A stretch of 64,000 nucleotides of DNA from Arthrobacter sp. ZGTC412 (GCF_002929215.1 NZ_PJII01000003.1:186001-250000); one strand, 5' to 3'. Numbered from the stretch's first letter, positions 24,967 through 34,429 are shown. Numbers and translations are program-made. Notes: generated from the letters alone by a model not told the origin.

Positions 24967-26028
24967 CTATTCGTCGTCGGCTTCCTCGCCCGGACGGGAG
25001 GTCTGGGTGGTCAGGCCGTCCCAGAAGGAGGTATCGGCGTCGGTAATTGATCCGTCCGCAATCGCGGCGGCGGTGGCCGTCAGGGTGGTGACCGTCTGCT
25101 TAATCAGGTAGCCATTGCTCCGGAGCCCCAGGGCGTAGCCGTCCAGGTAGTGGTCGGACATGCCGCGCATCTCAAACAGGAGCGTCGCGATCCCATACTC
25201 CACGGCGATGCCATTACGGCTGATGGTTTCGGCGCTGCCGCCCACGTATTTGCCCAGGTGGCCCCAGCCGGTGGAGTCGACGTTGTGGAAAACGACGGAG
25301 CCCAACTGCTTGGACTTCTCCACCACAGCGGGATCGGCGTTGGGCGTGGTGGGGTAGAGGATGGACCCGGACACCAGCTCGCCGTCACGCTGGCTGCGGG
25401 TGCCCTGGTGGTGCAGGTCGATCATGTAGTCGATCTTGTACTTGCTCATCACGTTGTTGTGGAGCGCCTGTGTTTCCGGCTGGACCTTGGCCACATGGTC
25501 GCGGTTGAGGTCCACCTCTTCGGCGTTGTACCGCGTCATGTTGCGGTCACCCTTGGCCAGGTAATCGTCCAGCGGGAAGTTCACGTCTCCCATCGCACCG
25601 TCTGCGTTGAGCATCGGCACAATGAGGATGTTCACGCCGTCGAGAACATCCCCCGACTTTCCGGTGCCCAGGTGCTTGACGAATTCCAACGCGCCTTCGG
25701 TGGTGAGCTGCTCGTTGCCGTGCTGCTGGGTCAGGTAGAGGATGGTGGGCTTGGCTGGATCCGAGATGTACTTGACCAGGTGGATGTCCCGGCCTTTCAC
25801 GGTCTGGCCGATGACTTCCAGCTCCATGGCGGGCTGGCGGGCGTCCTGGTCTTTGAGGAATGAGACCATCTGGTCGTAAGAGGCCAGCTTGGAGGTGGTG
25901 ATCTGGCCGTTGCCGTCATAATTGGGGCCTTCGCCCACTGCGATGGCCGGAGCGGGCGCTGCCACTACGGCCAGAGCCAGGGCTCCCGAAACTGCCAGGG
26001 TCCTGAAGGTTGCCAGGGAATTTCTCAC
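24967..26028 (-). CDS. Secreted M14-family zinc carboxypeptidase
   Basis: The 353-aa protein has a Sec signal peptide (about residues 1-30, ALAVVAAPAPAIAV). The zinc ligands of M14 peptidases are seen in TQQHGNEQ (His, Glu) and IDLHHQG (His), and the catalytic Glu in ATLLFEMRG. DLNRDH is the substrate-binding motif. It probably trims C-terminal residues from extracellular peptides or cell-wall peptides. It starts with GTG at 26028, with AGAGG upstream. It is divergent from the SAM-riboswitch gene. Confidence 0.9.
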   Translation of the reverse strand: MRNSLATFRTLAVSGALALAVVAAPAPAIAVGEGPNYDGNGQITTSKLASYDQMVSFLKDQDARQPAMELEVIGQTVKGRDIHLVKYISDPAKPTILYLTQQHGNEQLTTEGALEFVKHLGTGKSGDVLDGVNILIVPMLNADGAMGDVNFPLDDYLAKGDRNMTRYNAEEVDLNRDHVAKVQPETQALHNNVMSKYKIDYMIDLHHQGTRSQRDGELVSGSILYPTTPNADPAVVEKSKQLGSVVFHNVDSTGWGHLGKYVGGSAETISRNGIAVEYGIATLLFEMRGMSDHYLDGYALGLRSNGYLIKQTVTTLTATAAAIADGSITDADTSFWDGLTTQTSRPGEEADDE

Positions 26029-26099
26029 GGTGCGGTACCTCTTTCGAGTGCATTAGGTGCGGCCAGCCCGCCATGTCCCCCATCGCGGGCTGTGACAAA

Positions 26100-26128
26100 A
26101 GCCAACCAACCTGAACCAAACCTGTCAA
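26100..26128 (-). promoter_or_regulatory. Promoter of M14 peptidase gene
   Basis: The minus strand has TTGACA (26123-26128), a 17-bp spacer and TTGGCT (26100-26105), about 70 bp upstream of the GTG start. Confidence 0.5.
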
Positions 26129-26216
26129 TGGACATAACAGTAATGCGCATTCAGTTATTACGTTCTGAAAGGCCGCTTCTGCGCCCCTTAGCGTTCCGAC
26201 ACAATCCGAGGCCGAT

Positions 26217-26245
26217 TTGCTCCCGGGGAGCCGTCTGGATTTAGT
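26217..26245 (+). promoter_or_regulatory. Candidate promoter of the SAM-riboswitch transcript
   Basis: TTGCTC (26217-26222), a 17-bp spacer and TTTAGT (26240-26245) would start transcription near 26252, directly before the first riboswitch stem. The match to consensus is moderate. Confidence 0.4.
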
Positions 26246-26249
26246 GAGA

Positions 26250-26356
26250 GTAAACCATCCGGAGCGGCCGAGAGACCTGGATCGTTGACGCCGCAGCAAC
26301 CCCAAAGTGCAGGTACATCCTGCCTGCGAAGGTGCTACTGCCAGGACCGATGGAAG
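26250..26356 (+). promoter_or_regulatory. SAM-I (S-box) riboswitch
   Basis: The leader contains GCGGC..GAGAGA..TGACGCCGC followed by AGCAACC, the conserved P2/kink-turn core of SAM-I riboswitches, then a P3 hairpin (GCAGG/CCTGC) and GAAGGTGCTACTGCCAG, the P4 consensus. P1 pairs CCATC (26255-26259) with GATGG (26349-26353). The Shine-Dalgarno AAGGGA begins at once after P1, so control is probably translational. The downstream gene is a methionine synthase, as expected for S-adenosylmethionine feedback. Confidence 0.87.
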
Positions 26357-26368
26357 GGAAATTCCAGC

Positions 26369-27574
26369 ATGACCTTGAACACAAGCCATATCCGCGTCAC
26401 CCACGCAGGTTCGTTGCCCCGCACCGCTGAGCTCATCGCCGCCAATGCCGCACGCGAGCAGAACCCTGCCGACGTCGGGGGCTACAACGAACTCCTCACC
26501 GCTTCCGTAGTGGACCTGGTCCAGCGCCAGCAAAGCCTCGGCGTAGATATCCCCAACGACGGCGAGTACGGGCACGCCATGTCCGCTTCGGTGGACTACG
26601 GCGCCTGGTGGTCCTACTCCTTCGCGCGCATGGGCGGGCTGGAGCTGGACAACGACGCCAAGTGGGCCGTTGAACCGAAGGAATCCACTCCGGGCAACGT
26701 CCAGTTGACGGGCTTCATCCACCGCCGTGACCGCACTATCTTCTCCGAGGCCTACAACGATCCCACCAGCGGAATCTTCACGGGTGGACCCAAGCCGTTC
26801 CCGAAGGTCACCGGACCGCTCGTCTACACCGGCCAGGAAGCGGTCGCCTCCGACATCGCCAACCTGAAGGCGGGGCTGGCCGCCACCGGGCTCACGGAAG
26901 GCTTTGTTGCAGCACTCTCCCCCGGCAGCGCCTCACGCATCACCAACGAGTACTACGCCACGGAGGAGGAGTACATCTACGCCTGCGCAGATGCGCTCCG
27001 CGAAGAGTACAAGGCCATCATTGACGCCGGCCTGATCCTGCAGATCGACGATCCCTCCATCGCCGAGAACTGGGACCAGATCAGCCCCGAGCCGAGCGTC
27101 GCAGACTACCTCACGTTCACGCAGATCCGCGTGGAGGCATTGAACTACGCCCTCCGCGGCCTTCCCGAGGAGCAGGTCCGCTTCCACCTCTGCTGGGGCT
27201 CCTGGCACGGCCCGCACACTACCGACCTTCCCCTTGCGGACCTGGTGGAGACCATGCTCCAGATCAACGCCGGCGGTTACTCCTTCGAGGCCGCAAACGT
27301 GCGCCACGAACACGAGTGGCGGGTCTGGGAGGACACCAAGCTTCCCGAGGGCAAGGTCATCATCCCAGGCATCGTCTCCCACGCCACCAACGTGGTGGAG
27401 CATCCGGACCTCGTGGCCGACCGGATTGTCCGGTTCGCCGAGGTTGTGGGCCGCGAGAACGTCATCGCCTCCACCGACTGCGGCCTCGGCGGCAGGGTCC
27501 ACCCGCAAATCGCGTTCGCCAAGCTGGAATCACTGGGCGAGGGCGCACGCCGGGCCACCAAGCGGCTCTGGTAG
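26369..27574 (+). CDS. Cobalamin-independent methionine synthase II (MetE-like core) protein
   Basis: The 401-aa protein matches the C-terminal catalytic half of MetE: it begins IRVTHAGSLPRT, carries the zinc-ligand region FHLCWGSWHGPH, EAANVRHEHEW and STDCGLGGR near the end. It lacks the N-terminal half of classical MetE, so it belongs to the short MetE-like group whose methyl donor may not be methyl-tetrahydrofolate-polyglutamate. The SAM-I riboswitch upstream ties it to methionine supply. ATG 26369 follows GAAGGGA; the longer frame runs back into the riboswitch and is rejected. Confidence 0.9.
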   Translation: MTLNTSHIRVTHAGSLPRTAELIAANAAREQNPADVGGYNELLTASVVDLVQRQQSLGVDIPNDGEYGHAMSASVDYGAWWSYSFARMGGLELDNDAKWAVEPKESTPGNVQLTGFIHRRDRTIFSEAYNDPTSGIFTGGPKPFPKVTGPLVYTGQEAVASDIANLKAGLAATGLTEGFVAALSPGSASRITNEYYATEEEYIYACADALREEYKAIIDAGLILQIDDPSIAENWDQISPEPSVADYLTFTQIRVEALNYALRGLPEEQVRFHLCWGSWHGPHTTDLPLADLVETMLQINAGGYSFEAANVRHEHEWRVWEDTKLPEGKVIIPGIVSHATNVVEHPDLVADRIVRFAEVVGRENVIASTDCGLGGRVHPQIAFAKLESLGEGARRATKRLW

Positions 27575-27593
27575 CCAAAAGACACGTAACGGG

Positions 27594-27641
27594 AACGCCG
27601 GTTCCGTGCCCCGCCTGGATCGGGTGCGCGGGACCGGCGTT
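27594..27641 (+). terminator. Intrinsic terminator of the MetE-like gene
   Basis: The 16-nt arms 27594-27609 and 27626-27641 pair with two G-T wobbles, followed by TCGTTTT. It lies 20 bp past the stop. Confidence 0.8.
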
Positions 27642-27784
27642 TCGTTTTGCGGAGCTTGCTAAACTGGTAAAGGCCGACCAGGAATCGGTCCACCCCATTT
27701 CAACCACCGCGGATGTCTGCGCCATCGTGCGCCCATTTTCCGAGGTGGCAGCAACACCAATCCCCGCAGGAGATCCAGCACTAC

Positions 27785-28426
27785 ATGACAGCCCTGGCAC
27801 CCGAATCCTTTCATGATCAACTTCTGAGCCGCCGCTACGAACCCAATGTTGCAGCCGTCAACGAACTGTGCGATTCCCTGCAGGGAGCCAAGCCCGGCAC
27901 GGTGGTGCCCTACGTGGACCCCATGCACGACGTCGACGAGTGCCGCATCATCAGCCTGTACTCCAACATCGGCGAGGCCGACCAGTCCGGTTTCATCACC
28001 CCCGGAGACCATGACGCTGCCACCCGGATGCTCGGCATCCAGTGGAAGCTCGGGCTGCGTCCCGAGTTCGTTATGCCGTGGAACGTCCACCCCTGGCACA
28101 TCGCCGGAGAGCCCAACGGGAAGTTCACCCCGGACCAGATCTCCGCCGGTCTCAAGCCGCTGCTCAAGTTCCTGGCACTGGTTCCGCGCGCTTCGGTGAT
28201 CGTGGCACACGGCACGGAAGCCAACCGCCTGGCCAACCTGCTGCTGAAGACCGAAGTGCCGCTGCTCTGGCGCCGCGGCCTAAAGACCTACAAGGTGCGC
28301 TCCCTCAGCGGCCGCGCCTTCGCCGGTTCTCCTGCCCGCCAGGAGGAGTACCTCGAGGACATGCGCGTGGCCTACGCCGACGCGATGGCACGGACCGGGC
28401 TCCAGAAGTCCCCATCCGCACCCTAA
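27785..28426 (+). CDS. Uracil-DNA glycosylase-like protein
   Basis: The 213-aa protein has features of the UDG fold: VVPYVDPMHDVDECRIISLYSN early, MPWNVHPWHI in the middle and a late VIVAHGTEANRLA with the His of the family's second motif. Related Arthrobacter proteins are commonly called uracil-DNA glycosylase; the classical GQDPYH motif is absent, so the substrate is uncertain. The start is ATG 27785; CAGGAG lies about 13 nt upstream, a loose spacing. A dispersed repeat begins at its stop codon. Confidence 0.65.
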   Translation: MTALAPESFHDQLLSRRYEPNVAAVNELCDSLQGAKPGTVVPYVDPMHDVDECRIISLYSNIGEADQSGFITPGDHDAATRMLGIQWKLGLRPEFVMPWNVHPWHIAGEPNGKFTPDQISAGLKPLLKFLALVPRASVIVAHGTEANRLANLLLKTEVPLLWRRGLKTYKVRSLSGRAFAGSPARQEEYLEDMRVAYADAMARTGLQKSPSAP

Positions 28427-28470
28427 CCTCGCAAGCTCGGCCAGGGAACCCTGCGGACGTGGGCCCATCT
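28417..28470. repeat. Dispersed intergenic repeat, copy A
   Basis: From the last codons of the UDG-like gene the sequence CCTCGCAAGCTCGG-CCAGGGAACCCTGCGG..G..GGGCCCA reappears at 30099-30220. It overlaps the gene's stop codon. Confidence 0.7.
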
Positions 28471-28480
28471 CACCGGTAAC

Positions 28481-28526
28481 GACGGCGGGCGGTCACCTTT
28501 TTCGGAAAAGGTGACCGCCCGCCGTC
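28481..28526. terminator. Bidirectional intrinsic terminator
   Basis: A perfect 21-bp stem (28481-28501 and 28506-28526) is closed by a TCGG tetraloop, between the convergent UDG-like and DUF3151 genes. Confidence 0.92.
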
Positions 28527-28543
28527 GAACTTTAACCTTCAGG

Positions 28544-28963
28544 TCAGCCTTCGATGGCTGCTTTCGCTGCCGGGTCGGAGTCGTTCAAGAACTTTTCGAT
28601 CCGCTCCGGCTCCTCCGCTTCGCCGATCGCGGCAGATGCACGACCCAAGGAGTACAGCGCCCGCAGGAAGCCACGGTTGGGCTCATGCTCCCACGGAATG
28701 GGTCCCACGCCGCGCCAGCCGTTGCGGCGCAGCGAGTCCAGTCCCCGGTGGTAGCCCACCCGTGAGTAAGCGTAGGAGTCGATGGTCCGTCCCTCATCCC
28801 AGGCCTCTTCGGCGAGCACGGCCCACAACAGCGAGGACGTAGGGTGCTTGGCTACGAGATCAAGGGCTTCCTCGCCCGCTTCCAGCTGCTGGTAGACCTC
28901 AGTCTCAGCAGGCAGCAGCGTGGGCTCGGGGCCCATCAGGTTTTTGCGGAACTCGTCGGACAT
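28544..28963 (-). CDS. DUF3151 family protein
   Basis: The 139-aa protein matches DUF3151, an actinobacterial family of unknown function: GPEPTLLP near the start, HPTSSLLWAVLAEEAW, DSYAYSRVGYHRGLDSLRRNGW and HEPNRGFLRALYSLG. It follows fbaA with a 2-bp gap, the usual position in actinobacteria, so it is cotranscribed with the aldolase. Its ribosome site overlaps the fbaA stop. Confidence 0.92.
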   Translation of the reverse strand: MSDEFRKNLMGPEPTLLPAETEVYQQLEAGEEALDLVAKHPTSSLLWAVLAEEAWDEGRTIDSYAYSRVGYHRGLDSLRRNGWRGVGPIPWEHEPNRGFLRALYSLGRASAAIGEAEEPERIEKFLNDSDPAAKAAIEG

Positions 28964-28965
28964 TC

Positions 28966-29985
<1,020 letters not shown>

Positions 29986-30098
29986 GCTGACTCCTATGCT
30001 GAGGTTCGTCTGTGGGCTGGTAACCCTGGAGTACCGCTTACGGCTAGCACCATCCTAGCCATTTCCGCGCAGGGAGTGCTGTGGGTTACGCCCCACCC

Positions 30099-30220
30099 GC
30101 ACCCTAGCCTCGCAAGTCCGCGCCGGCTCCCTACCCTCGCAAGCTCGGGCCGGGGCCCTCGCCGGAGCCGCTCCGCGGCCAGGGAACCCTGCGGGCGGGG
30201 GCCCACCACCCGCACCCTAC
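30099..30220. repeat. Dispersed intergenic repeat, copy B (compound)
   Basis: Two related starts (CGCACCCTAGCCTCGCAAG at 30099 and CTCCCTACCCTCGCAAGCTC near 30127) are followed by a GC-rich insert and CCAGGGAACCCTGCGGGCG (30179-30197). It matches copy A at 28417. It fills the space between fbaA and the methyltransferase gene and touches the latter's stop codon. The remaining 29986-30098 shows no gene. Confidence 0.7.
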
Positions 30221-30915
30221 ACGTGCTGGTTGAACACGTACCGGCGCACCCAGGCATGCATGGCAATGGCCGCCGCCGAGGCTGCGTTGATGGATCTGGT
30301 GGAGCCGAACTGCTCGATGGACAGGGTGGCGAGGGCCGCCTCGTGGACTTCGGGCGTCAGCCCCGGCCCTTCCTGGCCGAACACCAGCACGCAGTCTTTG
30401 GGCAGTTCGTAGGTTTCCAGCGGCACCGAGTCCGGGAAGATGTCGATCCCGATGATCGCCAGCCCCTCCCCCTGGGCCCAGGCAACGAAGTCGTCCACGG
30501 TGGGGTGGTGGCGGACGTGCTGGTAGCGGTCGGTGACCATGGCGCCGCGGCGGTTCCACCGCCGTCGGCCGATGATGTGCACCTCCTTGGCGAGGAACGC
30601 ATTGGCGGTTCGGACCACAGTGCCGATGTTGAGGTCGTGCTGCCAGTTTTCGATGGCCACGTGGAAGTTGTGGCGCCGGGAGTCCAGCTCCGCCACGATC
30701 GCCTCATGCTTCCAGTAGCGGTACTTGTCCAGCACATTGCGGCGGTCGCCGTCCGCGAGGAGATCGGGGTCCCAATGGTCGCCTTCCGGCAGCTCGCCTT
30801 CCCAGGGCCCGACGCCGACTTCCGGCTTTTCGCCCGGAACCTCCCCGGCAGGTGCCTCTTCAGGCTGCTCCGGCTCTGGTTGGGGTTCGGACGTCATACC
30901 GGGCGTTTGATTCAC
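30217..30915 (-). CDS. TrmH/SpoU family RNA 2'-O-methyltransferase
   Basis: The 232-aa SPOUT enzyme has motif 1 NIGTVVRTANAF, motif 2 LVFGQEGPGLTPE and motif 3 IEQFGSTRSINAASAAAIAMH, so it should methylate ribose 2'-OH in tRNA or rRNA. A Glu/Pro-rich N-terminal extension of about 40 residues precedes the fold. The start is GTG 30915, 6 nt behind TAGTGT (leaderless); ATG 30897 is possible. The target nucleotide is not deducible. Confidence 0.92.
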   Translation of the reverse strand: MNQTPGMTSEPQPEPEQPEEAPAGEVPGEKPEVGVGPWEGELPEGDHWDPDLLADGDRRNVLDKYRYWKHEAIVAELDSRRHNFHVAIENWQHDLNIGTVVRTANAFLAKEVHIIGRRRWNRRGAMVTDRYQHVRHHPTVDDFVAWAQGEGLAIIGIDIFPDSVPLETYELPKDCVLVFGQEGPGLTPEVHEAALATLSIEQFGSTRSINAASAAAIAMHAWVRRYVFNQHV

Positions 30916-30921
30916 CCCTCA

Positions 30922-30931
30922 ACACTAGACT
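30922..30931. promoter_or_regulatory. Overlapping divergent -10 elements
   Basis: On the minus strand TAGTGT (30922-30927) lies 6 nt before the GTG of the methyltransferase gene. On the plus strand TAGACT (30926-30931) overlaps it by 2 bp and would serve the HAD gene at 30968. Polymerase binding for the two should be mutually exclusive. Confidence 0.5.
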
Positions 30932-30967
30932 GGACCTTTCGGGCTTTCATCACCGGCGGAGGTAGGC

Positions 30968-31798
30968 ATGGCAGAAGCGGACAAGGTTAAAGGGTCACCA
31001 TCGGTATACCGCAGCGGGCAGGACATTGAGTGCTGGCTGACGGACATGGACGGCGTCCTGGTCCACGAAAACCAGGCAGTGCCAGGCGCCGCGGAGCTTA
31101 TCCAGCGCTGGGTGGACACGTCCAAGCGCTTCCTGGTGCTCACCAACAACTCCATCTTCACGCCACGCGACCTCGCCGCGCGGCTGCGTGCCTCTGGGCT
31201 GGAGGTTCCCGAGGAGAACATCTGGACCTCAGCCCTTGCCACCGCCCAGTTCCTCAAGAACCAGGTGGAGGGTTCTGGGTCCGGGAACCGCGCCTACACC
31301 ATCGGCGAGGCAGGACTGACGACGGCGCTGCACGAGGCCGGCTTTATCCTCACCGACCAGGACCCGGACTTTGTGGTGCTGGGCGAGACCCGCACGTATT
31401 CCTTTGAGGCCATCACCATGGCCATCCGCCTGATCCTGGCCGGGGCACGGTTCATCGCAACGAACCCTGACGCCACGGGCCCGTCCAAGGACGGGCCCAT
31501 GCCTGCTACCGGCGCCATCGCGGCGTTGATCAGCAAGGCCACCGGCCGGGAGCCGTACATCGTGGGCAAGCCCAACCCGATGATGTTCCGCTCCGCCATG
31601 AACCAGATTGACGCGCACTCCGAAACCACCGCCATGATCGGGGACCGGATGGACACGGACATCATCGCCGGTATGGAAGCCGGGCTGCACACCGTCCTGG
31701 TCCTGAGCGGCATCACCAAGCGCGAAGAGATCGGTTCGTATCCTTTCCGGCCCAACCAGGTGTTGGATTCCGTTGCTGACCTGAAGAACCAGATCTAG
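30968..31798 (+). CDS. HAD-IIA family phosphatase (NagD-like)
   Basis: The 276-aa hydrolase has motif I LTDMDGVL with D26 and D28, motif II FLVLTNNS, the IIA cap domain, and the late IVGKPNPMMF and MIGDRMDTDI (motifs III and IV). It should dephosphorylate a nucleotide or sugar phosphate. ATG 30968 follows GGAGGT at 5 nt. It diverges from the methyltransferase gene. Confidence 0.92.
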   Translation: MAEADKVKGSPSVYRSGQDIECWLTDMDGVLVHENQAVPGAAELIQRWVDTSKRFLVLTNNSIFTPRDLAARLRASGLEVPEENIWTSALATAQFLKNQVEGSGSGNRAYTIGEAGLTTALHEAGFILTDQDPDFVVLGETRTYSFEAITMAIRLILAGARFIATNPDATGPSKDGPMPATGAIAALISKATGREPYIVGKPNPMMFRSAMNQIDAHSETTAMIGDRMDTDIIAGMEAGLHTVLVLSGITKREEIGSYPFRPNQVLDSVADLKNQI

Positions 31799-31804
31799 GT
31801 CCAG

Positions 31805-32845
31805 CTAGAAGACGGTGACCCGGGATCCGCCGCGGGGCAGCGGGAAGTTCTCGTCCAGCAGCTCCTGCAGGATGGGGCGGTAGATGTTCGGGTTCCAGCC
31901 CGGGCTGGCGTGGGCAGGAGCTGCGCCTTCGGTCTGAAGCCCGCTGGACACCATGTTTGCCTTGTACGCCACCGACCACGCTTCAACGGCCGTTTGATAG
32001 CGGACGGTGGTATCCCGCCGGTTGCCGATGTAGGCCATTTTGGCGCCCCCTATCCTGTCCGCGAACCGGGTACCGTCAAAGTGGTAGATGTAGGCGGATT
32101 CGGATTGGACGAGCAGGCTGGACGGCGCGATCGGTGACAGTTGCTCGAGCGTCTGGTCAAGGATCTGCCGCCAGCTCCGTTCGTCCTTATGGATGACGCG
32201 CTCCCCGAGTTCGTACCCGCCGCGCAGGGTGGATGGGAACCGGAAACCCCGCTCGTAGAGGAACACCACGCCGTCGAACCAGCTCTGGTCCAGGACGTCG
32301 TGCTTGCTGTACGGGCTGGAGTCCAGCACGATGAGTTCCGCTTCCACACCATGGAGTTCCAGCAGTCGGGCGGCTACCTGGGTGGCCACCATTCCGCCGA
32401 AGCTGTGTCCGTAGAAGAACAGCTTGGTGAGCTTCTGGGCACGGACGTGCTCAATCACGGCGATGACCACCTCATCGATGTCCAGGCCCAGGTTGGAATA
32501 GCCGACGGCGGCGAGCCGCGCGCGCTTATTCAGCGTGCCCCGGAGGGAGTTCAGGATCCACTGCGCCTCCTCCCAGCTGGTTTTATAGCCGGGGAACAGG
32601 AACCAACTGGCGTCCGCGTAGTAAGCATCAGCGAAGTCGTCGGCAAGAGGAAGGATCCGGTTCGTCTGGCGGGCGGACTGCACCTGGCGGGTGAGCAGCA
32701 TGTCCGCGGCAAGCAGGCCGGACACGCCTGCTCCCGAGAGGAATCCCCGGCGGGAGAACTGTTTAAGGGCAGCGGCATCTTGCAGCAGCCGGACTCCGGA
32801 AGCCCCGCGCCGGTCCTGCGGATTTACTTCCCCCTCGTATGGCAC
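31805..32845 (-). CDS. Tat-exported alpha/beta-hydrolase-fold protein
   Basis: The 346-aa protein has a twin-arginine signal (FSRRGFLSGAGVSGLLAADML, R32-R33) after a 30-residue n-region, then an alpha/beta-hydrolase core with the nucleophile elbow GHSFGG (S148) preceded by KLFFY. A late HxSPGW-like segment may hold the His. It probably is an esterase or lipase folded before export. GTG 32845 lies 6 nt behind TACGGT (leaderless). It follows the STAS-like gene on the same strand by 80 bp. Confidence 0.75.
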   Translation of the reverse strand: MPYEGEVNPQDRRGASGVRLLQDAAALKQFSRRGFLSGAGVSGLLAADMLLTRQVQSARQTNRILPLADDFADAYYADASWFLFPGYKTSWEEAQWILNSLRGTLNKRARLAAVGYSNLGLDIDEVVIAVIEHVRAQKLTKLFFYGHSFGGMVATQVAARLLELHGVEAELIVLDSSPYSKHDVLDQSWFDGVVFLYERGFRFPSTLRGGYELGERVIHKDERSWRQILDQTLEQLSPIAPSSLLVQSESAYIYHFDGTRFADRIGGAKMAYIGNRRDTTVRYQTAVEAWSVAYKANMVSSGLQTEGAAPAHASPGWNPNIYRPILQELLDENFPLPRGGSRVTVF

Positions 32846-32851
32846 ACCACT

Positions 32852-32857
32852 ACCGTA
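32852..32857 (-). promoter_or_regulatory. Leaderless -10 element of Tat hydrolase gene
   Basis: The minus strand reads TACGGT, AGTGGT and the GTG at 32845. This suggests a promoter separate from the STAS-like gene upstream. Confidence 0.45.
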
Positions 32858-32925
32858 GGCACACCGGAAGACACCGCCGCAAGGAGCCGCCGGTAACCTT
32901 TCAGTGACGCCCGGTCAATAGGTGC

Positions 32926-33576
32926 TCAGCTGGCAGCCTGTCCTTCCGCGGCCGGAAACGGCGCTGAAGCGTCCTGCTGGCGGCGCAGCATCTCCTGACC
33001 GATGTCGTCGTACCGGCCGAGCAGGTCCGACCCCGGGAAAGCGGCGGGGTTGTCCAAAAGGGTGAAGAGGGTGTCGCTGGCAAGCAGTAGTTCCTCATCC
33101 GAGTAATCATGCAGCGCCCGGCCGCAGAGCACCTCAAACCCGGTGAGGTCCAGCAGCGGGATCTCTGCTTCGCCAGGAAAAGCAGCCGTGAAACCAAGGG
33201 CGTCCATGTCTGCAGCGCCGCCGACGGAAAAACCGTCGAGGATCGTCAGCGGTTGCCCGGCGGGGGAAGGCGCTGCAGCCCAGTCCTCGCCCGCAGGAGA
33301 AAGGTCAAGGGACACCCCGGAGCCGTAAATGCCCGGCAGGCTGCCGGCGTCGATGGCGTTGAGGTCACTGCGAAGGCCTGCGAGGGCCGCGGACTCGACC
33401 ATGGCAGCGCGGGAAAGCTCAACCCGGATGTGGGAACGGATCCCCATCCTCCTGATGCGGCGGATGATCTGAACAAGCCCGGGGCGGGAGTCCTGGTTCA
33501 GGCTCCCCCGGACGTCAATGCGGACAAGGTCCGCGGGGACATCGAGGTTAACGAGGGTATCTAGTGCGCGGTCCAT
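32926..33576 (-). CDS. Putative STAS-like domain protein
   Basis: The 216-aa protein is not assigned to a family with certainty. Its first 85 residues (VRIDVRGSLNQDSRPGLVQIIRRIRRMG, IRVELSRAAMVESAALAGLRSDL) look like a STAS anti-sigma-antagonist fold, with a Ser pattern near the usual phosphorylation loop. The C-terminal half is acidic and unfamiliar (LHDYSDEELLLASDTLFTLLD). It lies 85 bp downstream of the GAF-ANTAR gene on the same strand and may be cotranscribed. GGAG precedes the ATG. Confidence 0.55.
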   Translation of the reverse strand: MDRALDTLVNLDVPADLVRIDVRGSLNQDSRPGLVQIIRRIRRMGIRSHIRVELSRAAMVESAALAGLRSDLNAIDAGSLPGIYGSGVSLDLSPAGEDWAAAPSPAGQPLTILDGFSVGGAADMDALGFTAAFPGEAEIPLLDLTGFEVLCGRALHDYSDEELLLASDTLFTLLDNPAAFPGSDLLGRYDDIGQEMLRRQQDASAPFPAAEGQAAS

Positions 33577-33661
33577 AGGTACTCCAAAAGAGGGGGTCTA
33601 TGGCCGACGGCTCAACCTTGGTAAGCGTAACCTCCAGCAGGAGTCGGGCACAACCCGTTAG

Positions 33662-34429
33662 TCACGCGGTTTGGTCGGCCTGGCGCTGCCCCGGTTCCTG
33701 GTAATGCGTCCGCGTACCCACGCCCCCGACGGAGTCCACCAATGATTTTGCGATATCCCGCAGCTTGGTGTTGCTGTTGCTGGAAGCCTCGGTGAGGATG
33801 CTGACCGCCGCCTCCTGGCTGCACCTGTTCTGTGCCATCACAATGCCAATGGCGATGTCTATGACGGTTCTGGATTCCAGGGTTGCCCGGAGATTCGCGG
33901 CGCTGTCCGTATGAAGCGAGAACCGCACCGCCAGCCGGAGTGCCTGCGAAATTTCCCTTGTATAGCCCCTGGCCTTTGCCGTGGCGCGTTCGTCGAACTT
34001 GAACGGGACGTCGGAGTAGAGGTTCAGTGCGGCCTTTGCCTCGCCTTGCAAATTAAACGGCAGCGAGAGCACAGACCGCAGGCCGTGTGATGCCACCGCG
34101 GACGCATAGTCCGGGCCCCAGCGGTCTTCCTCGAACAGGTCGGGAACGTGGACTTCGCGGTCCTCTTCGGCGGCGGTGAGGCAAGGGCCCTGCGACAAGG
34201 AATACTGGATTTCGTCAACTTCGCGGGCCGAGTCGCTGCTCCAGCCAATGGTGGCGGCCTTCCGGTCGCGGAGCAGGGTGATGCCGCAAAGGGCGTCCTC
34301 GCCGTTGCCGGCCACCTGATGCGCGGAAAACCGCGCCAGTTCGTTCAGGAAGCCCTCAAAATCGGCGCTTTCCAGAATAAGGTTCTGGATCTGGGCAGTG
34401 GTGTTCAAGGGTTCTTCAAGGGGCAGCAT
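33662..34429 (-). CDS. GAF and ANTAR domain regulator
   Basis: The 255-aa protein has a GAF domain (about residues 20-165: CGITLLRDRKAATIGWSSD, LSQGPCLTA, SVLSLPFNLQGEAKAALNLYS) and an ANTAR domain (about 172-230: LESRTVIDIAIGIVMAQNRCSQEAAVSIL). ANTAR proteins bind dual RNA hairpins to prevent transcription termination. A short Gln/Arg tail follows. ATG 34429 follows GGAG. The RNA targets cannot be named; I saw no obvious ANTAR dual hairpin in the window. Confidence 0.92.
   Translation of the reverse strand: MLPLEEPLNTTAQIQNLILESADFEGFLNELARFSAHQVAGNGEDALCGITLLRDRKAATIGWSSDSAREVDEIQYSLSQGPCLTAAEEDREVHVPDLFEEDRWGPDYASAVASHGLRSVLSLPFNLQGEAKAALNLYSDVPFKFDERATAKARGYTREISQALRLAVRFSLHTDSAANLRATLESRTVIDIAIGIVMAQNRCSQEAAVSILTEASSNSNTKLRDIAKSLVDSVGGVGTRTHYQEPGQRQADQTA

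Noticed and set aside
25104-25120. Further copy of the palindromic element (CCATTGCTCCG)
   Set aside because: Only 11 bases match and the second arm is missing; the site lies within the M14 peptidase coding region.
26285-26368. N-terminal extension of the MetE-like protein
   Set aside because: These bases form the core and P4 stem of the SAM-I riboswitch; ATG 26369 has its own ribosome site.
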